A DNA stretch of 19,509 nucleotides from Aestuariivita sp049276915 (GCF_049276915.1 NZ_JBASXK010000160.1:1-19509); one strand, 5' to 3'. Positions 1 through 7,080 are shown, numbered from the stretch's first letter. The notes: a model not told the origin generated them from the letters alone. Numbers and translations are program-made.

Positions 1-66
1 GCCCTCGACAAGCGCACGCCAGACGCGGCATACTTCGAACAAAGTGAAACACGAAAAGCGGCATGA
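1..66 (+). CDS. IS3-type transposase OrfB, C-terminal end only
   Basis: Reading from base 1 gives 21 residues, ALDKRTPDAAYFEQSETRKA plus a final A, then TGA at 64-66. The pattern (H)xALxxxTPxxAYF close to the stop is the usual tail of the rve integrase domain in IS3-family OrfB proteins, where a conserved RPHxAL motif precedes it. The catalytic DDE residues and everything upstream lie outside the window. The gene points toward chvI, so readthrough from the transposase promoter could reach the downstream operon. Only the tail is visible, so the family call is moderate. Confidence 0.6.
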   Translation, partial: ALDKRTPDAAYFEQSETRKAA

Positions 67-115
67 ACATAAACCAGATGCATCTTAGCCAAGCCGCAAA
101 CCTGTCCTAAAAAGC

Positions 116-119
116 AGGA
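116..119 (+). promoter_or_regulatory. Shine-Dalgarno-like AGGA supplied by the IS end
   Basis: AGGA at 116-119 lies inside the IS terminus, 8 bases before the GTG at 128 that opens the remaining chvI reading frame. The spacing suits translation initiation. If used, translation of the truncated regulator would start at the exact junction. This is inference from position only. Confidence 0.4.
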
Positions 120-127
120 CCACTTCA

Positions 128-382
128 GTGACCTGGAAAGACAAGGATGTCTCGCTTACGGTCACGGAATTCCTGTTGCTTCAGGCGCTGGCGCAACGCC
201 CCGGTTTCGTGAAAAGCCGCGATAAGTTGATGGACGTGGCCTATGACGATCAGGTCTATGTCGATGATCGGACAATCGACAGTCATATCAAACGTCTGCG
301 CAAGAAAATGCGCAGCGTCGATGATGAATTTTCAGCGATCGAGACCCTGTACGGTATCGGCTACCGCTATAACGAGGAATAG
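128..382 (+). pseudogene. chvI: ChvI response regulator, DNA-binding domain only, interrupted by an IS
   Basis: The 84 residues from GTG 128 form most of an OmpR/PhoB-type winged-helix domain. TVTEFLLLQALAQRPGFVKS (11-30) covers the first helices, DRTIDSHIKRLRKKM (47-61) is the recognition helix, and YGIGYRY (75-81) is the wing. A full ChvI has about 230 residues with an N-terminal receiver domain carrying the phosphorylated Asp. Here that domain and the first strands of the winged-helix sheet are missing, and the frame upstream runs into a TAG at 86-88 within the IS. The stop overlaps the next ORF, the native chvI-chvG layout. The gene is therefore broken. A DNA-binding-only product from GTG 128 remains possible but could not be controlled by ChvG phosphorylation. 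Confidence 0.85.
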
Positions 383-414
383 TGCCCGCAAAGGGCCAAT
401 CGGAAGGGACGTTT

Positions 415-2124
415 GTGCGCGACACAGCCCCCCCACTTGGAATGGATAAAAGCGGCGACGTCGTTCTGGGTGACGACTGGGTCGTTCCGGACAACACGGT
501 TGAGCGCGAGTTGCAGGACAGTCGCGCCCAAAGGGGATATCTGTCACTCAAGAACTCGCCGCTCACCCGTCGGATCATCACGTTCAATCTGATCGCCCTG
601 AACATTCTGGCCGCGGGCATCCTCTATCTCAGCGCCTCTCGCGACAGTTTCATCGACCAGCGGATCGCCAATCTGGCAAGCGATGCCGTACTGATCTCCA
701 ATGTGTTCGAGGTCGGCTTGCCATCAGGTGCGCCGGTCAATCTTGCCACCGGCGACGGCATGGATGTGCAAGGCAGATTGCAAAGCCTGACCATGCCCAA
801 GGGTGTCAAGGCCTTTGTCTTCGACCCGACCGGAGCCTTGATCGGCGGCGTCGAAGGTGCGGGCCTGGGTGGCGATCTTGATGCATTGTTCGAGACCGAC
901 CAGGGTGCGACCTTCATCACGGATGCGCTTGCCGGAGTTTGGGGCCTTGTTGCCGGTGCTCTGCCGGCCGATACGCAGCTGCCTGCACCCGTCACGGATC
1001 AGCTCAGCGAACTGGTGGCCCCGACGATCAGCAACGGGCTGCAGGTCAGAACAAACCTCTCTACACCTGACGGCCTTGCCTTTGCGGCGACCAGCCCGAT
1101 CCTTCAGGGCGACACGACCGTCGGTATTGTCGCCGTCGTCAGCGCCTCGGGTGAGATCGAAGCGATCGCGCGCTCGGAGCGCGAGCGCATGTTCCAGATG
1201 TTCATCATCGCGACGCTGGTATCGATCGGGCTGAGCCTTGTGCTGGCCTCGACAATCGCCAATCCGCTGTCCGATCTGGCCGAAGCGGCCGAGTTGGGCC
1301 GTGATCGGGACGCGCGCAAAATGCGCCACAACCGAATCCGCATTCCCGATCTCACAGCCCGCCCCGATGAAATCGGCCGCCTGTCCGGCGCGCTGCGGGG
1401 CATGGTGTCAGCGCTCTACAACCGGATTGAAGGCAACGAACAATTCGCCGCTGACGTTGCACATGAGATCAAGAACCCGCTGGCATCCTTGCGCAGCGCC
1501 GTGGGCACATTGCGGATGGTCAAGCGTGACGACCAACGTGAAAAACTGCTGGATGTGATTGAACATGACGTGCGCCGTCTTGACCGGCTTGTCAGCGACA
1601 TTTCCAATGCGTCCCGTCTGGACAGTGAGCTTGTCAAGGAAGAGGAGGAGGAGTTCAATCTTCTCCAGATGCTCAACAATCTCAATCAGTACCTCGGCGA
1701 AGATGCCCGCGCAAAAGGCATCGAATACATCACCGATATGCCGGCCGGGCAAATCCGCGTGAACGGTCTCGAAGCACGTCTGGCGCAGGTCTTCGTCAAT
1801 CTGATCACCAACGCGATTTCCTTCTGCGAAGAGGGGGACGCGATCCGCGTCTGGGCCCGCAAGCGCGAAAACCGGGTGCTGATCGTGGTTGAAGACACAG
1901 GTCCGGGAATCCCCGATCAGGCATTGACCAAGATTTTCAAACGCTTCTATTCGCAACGCCCCGAAGAGCATTTTGGCAACAACTCCGGTCTGGGCCTTGC
2001 GATCTCCAAACAGATCGTCGAAGCGCATGGCGGTGTGATCTGGGCAGAAAACATCCGTCCGACAGAGGCCGACATCACCTCAGAACCTCTGGGCGCGCGG
2101 TTCGTCGTGGGTCTGCCGGTCTAG
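415..2124 (+). CDS. chvG: Sensor histidine kinase ChvG (ExoS-type)
   Basis: This is a membrane sensor kinase that in alphaproteobacteria phosphorylates ChvI in response to acid or envelope conditions. Numbering from GTG 415 (569 residues), the layout is: a cytoplasmic N-tail with VVLGDDWV; TM1 near 54-75; a periplasmic domain to about 257; TM2 near 260-281; HAMP; HisKA with phosphoacceptor H350 in ADVAHEIKNPLASL; and HATPase with the N box FVNLITNA (460-467), DTGPGI (494-499) and GLGLA (525-529). All catalytic motifs are intact. GTG 415 is preferred because GGAAGGG (402-408) sits 6 bases upstream. GTG 382, which overlaps the chvI stop, and ATG 442 are alternatives. Its cognate regulator just upstream is truncated, so the kinase may lack its normal output. 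Expression may depend on promoters in the IS or readthrough. Confidence 0.93.
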   Translation: MRDTAPPLGMDKSGDVVLGDDWVVPDNTVERELQDSRAQRGYLSLKNSPLTRRIITFNLIALNILAAGILYLSASRDSFIDQRIANLASDAVLISNVFEVGLPSGAPVNLATGDGMDVQGRLQSLTMPKGVKAFVFDPTGALIGGVEGAGLGGDLDALFETDQGATFITDALAGVWGLVAGALPADTQLPAPVTDQLSELVAPTISNGLQVRTNLSTPDGLAFAATSPILQGDTTVGIVAVVSASGEIEAIARSERERMFQMFIIATLVSIGLSLVLASTIANPLSDLAEAAELGRDRDARKMRHNRIRIPDLTARPDEIGRLSGALRGMVSALYNRIEGNEQFAADVAHEIKNPLASLRSAVGTLRMVKRDDQREKLLDVIEHDVRRLDRLVSDISNASRLDSELVKEEEEEFNLLQMLNNLNQYLGEDARAKGIEYITDMPAGQIRVNGLEARLAQVFVNLITNAISFCEEGDAIRVWARKRENRVLIVVEDTGPGIPDQALTKIFKRFYSQRPEEHFGNNSGLGLAISKQIVEAHGGVIWAENIRPTEADITSEPLGARFVVGLPV

Positions 2125-2130
2125 CCGCCG

Positions 2131-2583
2131 ATGGCGGCTTTACCCGGCACCGATCCCCAGCCGGATGTAATTGTACATGCCAGTTGCGTTGCCCTGCGCA
2201 ACAGTGCGGTTCTGATCTGCGGCGCGTCAGGGCGTGGTAAATCCTCTCTCGCGCTTGAGTTGATGTCGCGCGGTGCCCGCCTGATTTCGGATGACAGAAC
2301 CTGCCTGATCCTGCGGCCGCGCGGGGTTATCGCCTATGCGCCGCGCAGCCTTCTGGGAATGATCGAAGCGCGTTGCATCGGCATTCTGCGTGCCGACCCG
2401 GCCGCGCCGACGCGGGTCGATCTGATCCTTGATCTTGACCAGACCGAAACCACGCGGATGCCGACCCCCAAAAGCCGCGATCTGCTGGGGCAGAGTGTCC
2501 CACTGGTTCACAAAACGGATAGCGCCCATTTTCCTGCTGCCATCTTGCAGTATCTACTGGGCGGACCATGGACAAAGATCTGA
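2131..2583 (+). CDS. hprK: HPr kinase/phosphorylase, short alphaproteobacterial form
   Basis: HprK phosphorylates HPr on Ser46 using ATP and removes the phosphate again. The 150-residue product corresponds only to the C-terminal catalytic domain. The N-terminal domain of Gram-positive enzymes (about 310 residues in total) is absent, as is usual in alphaproteobacteria. The P-loop GASGRGKSS is at 31-39 and the conserved acidic stretch LISDD at 51-55. The HprK signature, normally ExRGxG, reads IEARCIG (78-84), with Cys replacing the usual first Gly. The start ATG lies 6 bases after the chvG stop, and the 3' end overlaps rapZ by 16 bases, indicating cotranslation. Its substrate HPr is encoded three genes downstream and carries the target serine. 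Confidence 0.9.
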   Translation: MAALPGTDPQPDVIVHASCVALRNSAVLICGASGRGKSSLALELMSRGARLISDDRTCLILRPRGVIAYAPRSLLGMIEARCIGILRADPAAPTRVDLILDLDQTETTRMPTPKSRDLLGQSVPLVHKTDSAHFPAAILQYLLGGPWTKI

Positions 2584-3488
2584 CCAAGTCGTCTCTGCTT
2601 TCGCCCCGCCTTGTGCTAGTGACGGGACCCTCTGGTGCGGGCCGCTCCACCGCGATCGCGGTCCTTGAGGATCTGGGTTTTGAGGCTATCGACAACCTCC
2701 CGCTCAGATTGCTCCCCCCCTTGCTTGAGAGCCAAGGTGCCGCTGACCGTCCCATGGCTTTGGGCATTGATGTGCGCAACCGGGATTTCTCGGTTGCGAC
2801 CCTGATCGAAACCATCGACCGGCTCAGCGCCGAGCGTGGCAGCGCGCTGTCGGTCCTTTACCTGGATTGTCAGGCCGATGTTCTGATCCGTCGTTTTTCC
2901 GAGACCCGGCGCAGACACCCCCTTGCCCCGGCAGAAAACGCGGCAATTGGCGTTGAGCGGGAACTGGATCTGCTGATGCCGATCCGTGCACGATCCGACA
3001 TGCTGATCGATACCTCCGAACTGAACGTCCACCAGTTGCGCGAAGAGATGGAGCATTGGTTCGCAGGCGGTGGCCATCGCGAACTGGCGATTTCGATCCA
3101 GTCATTTTCCTACAAACGCGGTTTGCCGCGTGGCATCGACATGGTGCTGGATTGCAGATTTCTTTCCAACCCCTATTGGCAGCCGGAATTGCGCGCCCTA
3201 GATGGCCGGGATGGCGCGGTGCAGGCGCATGTTGCAAAAGATCCGCGCTTTGATGCGTTCTATGAGCGGGTTCTGGGTTTGATGAAACTCCTGCTGCCTG
3301 CCTATGTCGAAGAAGGGAAGTCGCATTTGTCTGTGGCCTTCGGATGCACCGGCGGGCAACACAGGTCGGTTGTTTTGGCCGAGGCATTGGCTGGGGCTCT
3401 TGCAGAAGAGGGCAGGCAGGTGTCAATAAGGCACCGGGAGTTGGAGCGGCACCAGGTGGATGCCGGAACAGGAAAGAAACCGAATTGA
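2568..3488 (+). CDS. rapZ: RapZ-family nucleotide-binding protein (RNase adapter)
   Basis: The 306-residue product matches the YvcJ/RapZ family of P-loop proteins. In E. coli RapZ directs RNase E to the GlmZ sRNA and so controls glucosamine-6-phosphate synthase. The role in this lineage is less certain. The Walker A motif GPSGAGRS is at 20-27, followed by the family hallmark LEDLGFEAIDNLP (33-45), then LGIDVRNRDF (65-74) and RFSETRRRHPL (109-119). The C-terminal signature GCTGGQHRSV (259-268) is intact. The start ATG lies inside the end of hprK, and the TGA overlaps the proposed TTG start of the EIIA gene, so the three genes are probably translationally coupled. The short basic C-terminal tail after residue 290 is less conserved. 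Confidence 0.93.
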   Translation: MDKDLTKSSLLSPRLVLVTGPSGAGRSTAIAVLEDLGFEAIDNLPLRLLPPLLESQGAADRPMALGIDVRNRDFSVATLIETIDRLSAERGSALSVLYLDCQADVLIRRFSETRRRHPLAPAENAAIGVERELDLLMPIRARSDMLIDTSELNVHQLREEMEHWFAGGGHRELAISIQSFSYKRGLPRGIDMVLDCRFLSNPYWQPELRALDGRDGAVQAHVAKDPRFDAFYERVLGLMKLLLPAYVEEGKSHLSVAFGCTGGQHRSVVLAEALAGALAEEGRQVSIRHRELERHQVDAGTGKKPN

Positions 3489-3877
3489 TCGGGATTGTGA
3501 TCGTGGCGCATGGAGGGCTGGCCAGAGAGTATCTGGCGGCAGTCGAACATGTGGTAGGGCCCCAACCCGGCATCAAGGCCATCGCCATTGAGAACGACCA
3601 TGATCGTGAGGCCAAGCAGACCGAGATCAGCGCAGCCGCAGATGCGGTGGACAGCGGAGATGGTGTCGTTGTGGTCACCGATCTTTTTGGTGGCTCACCC
3701 TCGAACCTGTCGCTGAGCGCCTGCAGGCAGGACAATCGCCGGATCATGTATGGCGCGAACCTGCCGATGCTGATCAAACTTGCCAAAAGCCGCCAGAAGC
3801 CGCTGGCCGACGCTGTACGCGCCGCCCTCGAAGCTGGTAAGAAATACATCGACAGCCAAAACATCGGCGCGCAATAA
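3485..3877 (+). CDS. PTS EIIA component, mannose family
   Basis: The 130-residue protein is a single-domain EIIA of the mannose/fructose family. It starts IGIVIVAHGGLA, with H9 as the phosphorylated histidine, and carries DLFGGSPSN, which is typical of the family. No IIB, IIC or IID domain is fused or adjacent, so a regulatory role (phosphate acceptor from HPr) is more likely than sugar uptake. The start is inferred as TTG 3485, which shares TTGA with the rapZ stop and has AGGAAAG (3470-3476) 8 bases upstream. Frame extension to 3344 overlaps conserved rapZ sequence and is unlikely. GTG 3497 is an alternative but would shorten the first beta strand. The HPr gene follows after 48 bases. Confidence 0.88.
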   Translation: MIGIVIVAHGGLAREYLAAVEHVVGPQPGIKAIAIENDHDREAKQTEISAAADAVDSGDGVVVVTDLFGGSPSNLSLSACRQDNRRIMYGANLPMLIKLAKSRQKPLADAVRAALEAGKKYIDSQNIGAQ

Positions 3878-3925
3878 CAACAAAACGACCAATACCTACG
3901 GGACAGACAGAGAGATCGCCAAAGT

Positions 3926-4195
3926 ATGGTGCGCCGAACATTAGACATCGTGAATGAAAAGGGTCTGCACGCCCGCGCCTCAGCCAAGCTGGTCGAGGTT
4001 GTCGAGGGCTTTGATGCAACGGCCGAAGTCTCGCGTGATGGCTTGTCTGCCTCGGGTGACAGTATTATGGGTCTTCTGATGCTCGCGGCTTCCAAGGGAA
4101 CGTCTATTGACGTGGAAACTTCGGGACCGGATGCTGAGGCTCTTGCTGATGCACTGCAGGCTTTGGTTGCAGACAAGTTTGGCGAAGGCTACTGA
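3926..4195 (+). CDS. ptsH: Phosphocarrier protein HPr
   Basis: This 89-residue protein has the HPr fold signature. KGLHARAS (12-19) contains H15, phosphorylated by enzyme I, and SGDSIMGLLMLAASKG (43-58) contains S46, the HprK target. Both sites are intact, consistent with the hprK gene in the same operon. In the family, HPr passes phosphate to EIIA proteins, and the Ser46 state tunes this. Enzyme I is not in the window. The ribosome binding site is not obvious: GAGAG-like sequence lies about 10 bases upstream. Gene order (hprK, rapZ, EIIA, HPr) is characteristic of alphaproteobacteria. Confidence 0.95.
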   Translation: MVRRTLDIVNEKGLHARASAKLVEVVEGFDATAEVSRDGLSASGDSIMGLLMLAASKGTSIDVETSGPDAEALADALQALVADKFGEGY

Positions 4196-4221
4196 TCGCG
4201 CCCTGAACGAGGGTGCACGGG

Positions 4222-5145
4222 GTGAACGACTTGGTAGACACTGCACAGAATGGCGACCAGCAGGCGAAAGCTGCAAACGCGCCCGGCACCGATACCAGCA
4301 CCGGCGAAGTGTATGATCGCCGTTCCCTGACCTATGCCAATTCCTTTGATGATCCCTGGACGGCCTATTCGATCAAGATCATCGAGTGGATGACGGGGAA
4401 ACCGACCATTCTGCGCATGGTCAACAAGTTCGAAAAGCAGAACGCCAGCTATCGCGGCCAACGTTTCTGGCGCGGGGCGCTCAACACCATGGGCATCGAC
4501 TTGATGACCCCACCCGACCAGCTTGAGAACATTCCCAAGGAAGGCCCCGTCGTGGTGGTGGCCAACCATCCGCACGGGATGGTTGATGGAATGATTTTCG
4601 CCGATCTGATTGGCCGGGTGCGGCTGGATTACCGGATCCTGACCCGTTCGGTTCTGACGGGACTGGATGAGGCCGCCACCTCCTTCATGATCCCGGTCCC
4701 GTTTCCCCATGATCCCGAAGCACAAAAGAAAATGGTCGAGATGCGCGCCAAAGCCATGGCGCATCTTGGCGAGGGTGGGGTGGTTGCGCTGTTCCCGTCG
4801 GGTGTGGTGATGTCATCAGACACCATGTTCGGCCCTGCAATCGAACGGGAGTGGAATGTGTTTACCGCCAAGATGATCCGCCGTTCGGGGGCGCGCGTCG
4901 TGCCGATCTTCTTTCCGGGGTCCAATTCCCGCGCCTATCAGATCGCCAACCGTATCTCGCCCATCCTGCGGCAAGGTCTGTTGCTCCGCGAGATCGTGCG
5001 CTCGTGCAACAAGCCTCAGGCACCGGTTATCGGCAAACCGCTGAGCGATGCGCAGATGGCGCAGCTTGAAACCGATCCGCGTGGGTTCATGGCATGGCTG
5101 CGCGAACACACCTTGTCATTGGGTGACGAGAACCGACCGGTTTGA
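4222..5145 (+). CDS. PlsC-like glycerolipid acyltransferase
   Basis: The protein belongs to the lysophospholipid acyltransferase (PlsC) superfamily, which transfers acyl chains to glycerolipid-type acceptors at the inner membrane. NHPHGMVDG (115-123) is the catalytic His/Asp block, in the variant with five residues between the first His and Asp instead of the classical four. FPSG (191-194) takes the place of FPEG, and VPIFFPGSNS (227-236) matches the later conserved block. There is no clear membrane helix at the N-terminus. GTG 4222 is chosen because CGAGGG (4208-4213) sits 8 bases upstream; GTG 4213 is possible. It lies 26 bases after HPr on the same strand and may belong to the same operon. 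The acceptor lipid cannot be told from sequence. Confidence 0.8.
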   Translation: MNDLVDTAQNGDQQAKAANAPGTDTSTGEVYDRRSLTYANSFDDPWTAYSIKIIEWMTGKPTILRMVNKFEKQNASYRGQRFWRGALNTMGIDLMTPPDQLENIPKEGPVVVVANHPHGMVDGMIFADLIGRVRLDYRILTRSVLTGLDEAATSFMIPVPFPHDPEAQKKMVEMRAKAMAHLGEGGVVALFPSGVVMSSDTMFGPAIEREWNVFTAKMIRRSGARVVPIFFPGSNSRAYQIANRISPILRQGLLLREIVRSCNKPQAPVIGKPLSDAQMAQLETDPRGFMAWLREHTLSLGDENRPV

Positions 5146-5168
5146 TCGCTTGGCAGATGGACTGACGC

Positions 5169-6050
5169 TTACCGCGTCGGCACAGGCACCTCGCCGCGAT
5201 AATCATAAAATCCACGTTCGGTTTTTCGGCCCAGCCAGCCGGCCTCGACATATTTCGTCAAAAGCGGGCAGGGACGGTATTTTGTATCCGCCAGACCGTC
5301 ATGCAACACGTTCATGATCGCCAGGCAGGTATCCAGCCCGATGAAATCAGCCAGCTCAAGCGGACCCATCGGATGGTTGGCACCCAGTTTCATGGACTGG
5401 TCGATGGACTGCACCGAACCCACGCCTTCATACAGCGTATAGACGGCCTCATTGATCATCGGCATCAGGATGCGGTTCACGATGAAGGCGGGGAAATCCT
5501 CGGCGCTGGCGGCGGTCTTGCCCAACCTGTCCACCACGGCCTTGCACGAGGCGAATGTGTCTTCATCGGTTGCAATGCCCCGGATCAGTTCGACCAGTTG
5601 CATCACCGGAACAGGGTTCATGAAATGGAACCCCATGAATTTTTCCGGGCGATCCGTGCGGCTGGCCAGTCGCGTGATCGAGATCGACGATGTATTCGAT
5701 GTCAGGATCGTATCGGGTTTCAGATGTGGCAGAAGATCCTCGAAAATCGCCTGCTTGACGCTCTCGCGCTCGGTTGCCGCCTCGATCACCAGGTCCATCT
5801 GGCCAAGTTCGGGCAATGCCAAGGTGGTCGAGATGCGGCCCATCGCGGCATTCATGACCTCTTCACTGATCCGACCCTTGCCGACCTGGCGGGCAAGGTT
5901 GCTTCGGATGTGGTCCAGCGCTTTGTCCAAGGCGTCCTGACTGACGTCTGTCATCAGCACGTTATACTCGGCCAGGGCCATCACATGCGCAATTCCATTG
6001 CCCATCTGGCCCGCGCCGATCACGCCGATTGTCCTGATCTCCGTCGCCAT
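5169..6050 (-). CDS. hbd: 3-hydroxybutyryl-CoA dehydrogenase
   Basis: The enzyme interconverts acetoacetyl-CoA and 3-hydroxybutyryl-CoA with NAD(P) in butanoate, polyhydroxybutyrate and beta-oxidation metabolism. The 293 residues match the full length of the single-function family. The Rossmann motif GAGQMGNGIA is at 12-21, SNTSS at 118-122, the catalytic H142 lies in FHFMNPVPVM, and NHPMGPLELADFIGLD (225-240) is in the C-terminal domain. The start ATG at 6050 was preferred over the open frame extending to 6143 because the Rossmann strand begins directly after it and GGGGGTG lies just upstream. It converges on the acyltransferase gene with only a 23-base gap. It probably works with the nearby ETF genes. 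Confidence 0.93.
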   Translation of the reverse strand: MATEIRTIGVIGAGQMGNGIAHVMALAEYNVLMTDVSQDALDKALDHIRSNLARQVGKGRISEEVMNAAMGRISTTLALPELGQMDLVIEAATERESVKQAIFEDLLPHLKPDTILTSNTSSISITRLASRTDRPEKFMGFHFMNPVPVMQLVELIRGIATDEDTFASCKAVVDRLGKTAASAEDFPAFIVNRILMPMINEAVYTLYEGVGSVQSIDQSMKLGANHPMGPLELADFIGLDTCLAIMNVLHDGLADTKYRPCPLLTKYVEAGWLGRKTERGFYDYRGEVPVPTR

Positions 6051-6070
6051 GCACACCCCCGGTTCACGAT

Positions 6071-6103
6071 TTGCGCAACCATAGGCGCGCAGACTGCGCG
6101 CAG
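6071..6103. promoter_or_regulatory. TGC-rich dyads upstream of hbd
   Basis: The hbd/DUF6473 divergent region holds TTGCGCAA (6071-6078), a perfect 8+1+8 inverted repeat GCGCGCAG-A-CTGCGCGC (6085-6101), and overlapping it CTGC-GC-GCAG (6094-6103). Further TGC triplets lie at 6117-6140. Such TGC-rich sites resemble those described for the polyhydroxyalkanoate regulator PhaR in alphaproteobacteria. The position 21-53 bases before hbd suits an operator. The repeats are seen; the regulator is a guess. Confidence 0.35.
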
Positions 6104-6208
6104 CAAGTGGCCGCACCTGCGACAGTTTTCTGCAAATGCACACATTAGCCGTTTCGTAAGACCTTTTGGCGAATCTGCACCTCAGGGTGAGAAATCAGGG
6201 TGACTCTC

Positions 6209-7024
6209 ATGAGTTATGCAGTCAGCCGGGCGGATACGCTCGACTATGCTCCGTGTCATTACGGGGGGTCGAAACTTGTGTTCAGGGGGCCGGCAAAATC
6301 GACGGATCAGGACTATGTCGCCGTGATCGGCGGAACCGAGACCTATGGCCGCTTTGTGGCGCGTCCTTTCAGTGATCTGGTTGAAGACCGCCTGAATGTG
6401 CCGGTGGTCAATCTTGGGTGCCAGCATGCCGGCATCGACGCCTTTGTCTTTGATCCCGCGATCATGTCGGTGGCCAAGGGGGCACGACTGACGGTACTTC
6501 AGGTGATGGGGGCACAGAACATGTCGAACCGCTTTTATCGCGTGCATCCGCGTCGGAATGATCGCTTCCTTGGGCCCTCCGACATGCTCAGGTCGATCTA
6601 TTCCGAAGTGGATTTCACCGATTTCAGCTTCAACCGCCATATGCTGTCGACATTGCAGATGCTGTCGCTGGACAGGTTCAGCCTGCTGCGCGATGAACTT
6701 CGCCGGGCCTGGATCGCCCGCATGAAACTGATCCAGCGCACGATTGACGGACCGTTTCTGTTACTCTGGCTACGTGAAGAGTTGCCTAACGGCTTGGGGG
6801 CCGAGCCGCTGTTTGTCGGAGCCGACATGATCGCAGAAGTTGCCGATCAGGCACTGGATGTGATCGAAGTGCCGGTGCGCCGCGCGGGCGGCGATCTGGA
6901 AGGGATGGTCTATGGCGCGATGCAAGGCTCGATTGCGGCGCAAATGCTGGGTGTCGAGACACATCACCTTATTGCCGAGCATCTGTCCAAAGCCCTGGCA
7001 GAGCATCTGAAAACCGGAGCATGA
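6209..7024 (+). CDS. DUF6473 family protein
   Basis: The 271-residue protein resembles the DUF6473 family, common in Rhodobacteraceae and of unknown function. The N-terminus LDYAPCHYGGSKLVFRGP is typical. VAVIGGTETYGRF (38-50) followed by PVVNLGCQHAGIDAF looks like the first two blocks of an SGNH/GDSL-type fold, with GTETYG in the position of GDSxTxG; this comparison is inference. There is no signal peptide or membrane helix. ATG 6209 is chosen because AGGG (6197-6200) lies 8 bases upstream; GTG 6200 is possible. The gene is divergent from hbd, convergent with etfA, and shares the terminator just after its stop, so it appears to be a single-gene unit. Confidence 0.75.
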   Translation: MSYAVSRADTLDYAPCHYGGSKLVFRGPAKSTDQDYVAVIGGTETYGRFVARPFSDLVEDRLNVPVVNLGCQHAGIDAFVFDPAIMSVAKGARLTVLQVMGAQNMSNRFYRVHPRRNDRFLGPSDMLRSIYSEVDFTDFSFNRHMLSTLQMLSLDRFSLLRDELRRAWIARMKLIQRTIDGPFLLLWLREELPNGLGAEPLFVGADMIAEVADQALDVIEVPVRRAGGDLEGMVYGAMQGSIAAQMLGVETHHLIAEHLSKALAEHLKTGA

Positions 7025-7026
7025 AA

Positions 7027-7057
7027 AAACCCCCGTCGGACCGGCCGACGGGGGTTT
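7027..7057. terminator. Bidirectional rho-independent terminator
   Basis: A perfect 13-bp stem (AAACCCCCGTCGG at 7027-7039 with CCGACGGGGGTTT at 7045-7057) encloses a 5-base loop. On the minus strand it is followed by six T residues (complement of 7024-7029), a strong terminator for etfBA. On the plus strand it ends in TTT and closes the DUF6473 gene. Confidence 0.93.
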
Positions 7058-7080
7058 AGGATTGTTATCGTGGCTTTGGT

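Larger units (their letters stand above)
1..127 (+). mobile_element. Right end of an IS3-type insertion sequence
   Basis: The first 66 bases encode a transposase-like C-terminus. The following 61 non-coding bases end in CACTTCA at 127, exactly where recognisable chvI coding sequence resumes at 128. Read inward on the minus strand, the end begins TGAAGTGGTCCTGCTTTTTA, the TG...CA terminus format usual for IS3-family elements. A short dyad, GTCCT (104-108) and AGGAC (116-120), lies inside this end. The left end, the rest of the transposase and the target duplication are outside the window, so the exact element and group are not known. Family assignment is inference from the transposase tail and the end format. 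Confidence 0.72.

Noticed and set aside
2824..4176. 450-residue minus-strand open frame
   Set aside because: It is antisense to rapZ, the EIIA gene and HPr, all with clear motifs. The translation is Ser/Pro/Arg-rich low-complexity sequence typical of a shadow frame in high-GC DNA.
5301..6203. 300-residue plus-strand open frame
   Set aside because: It is antisense to hbd with His/Arg/Gln-rich composition and no family motif.
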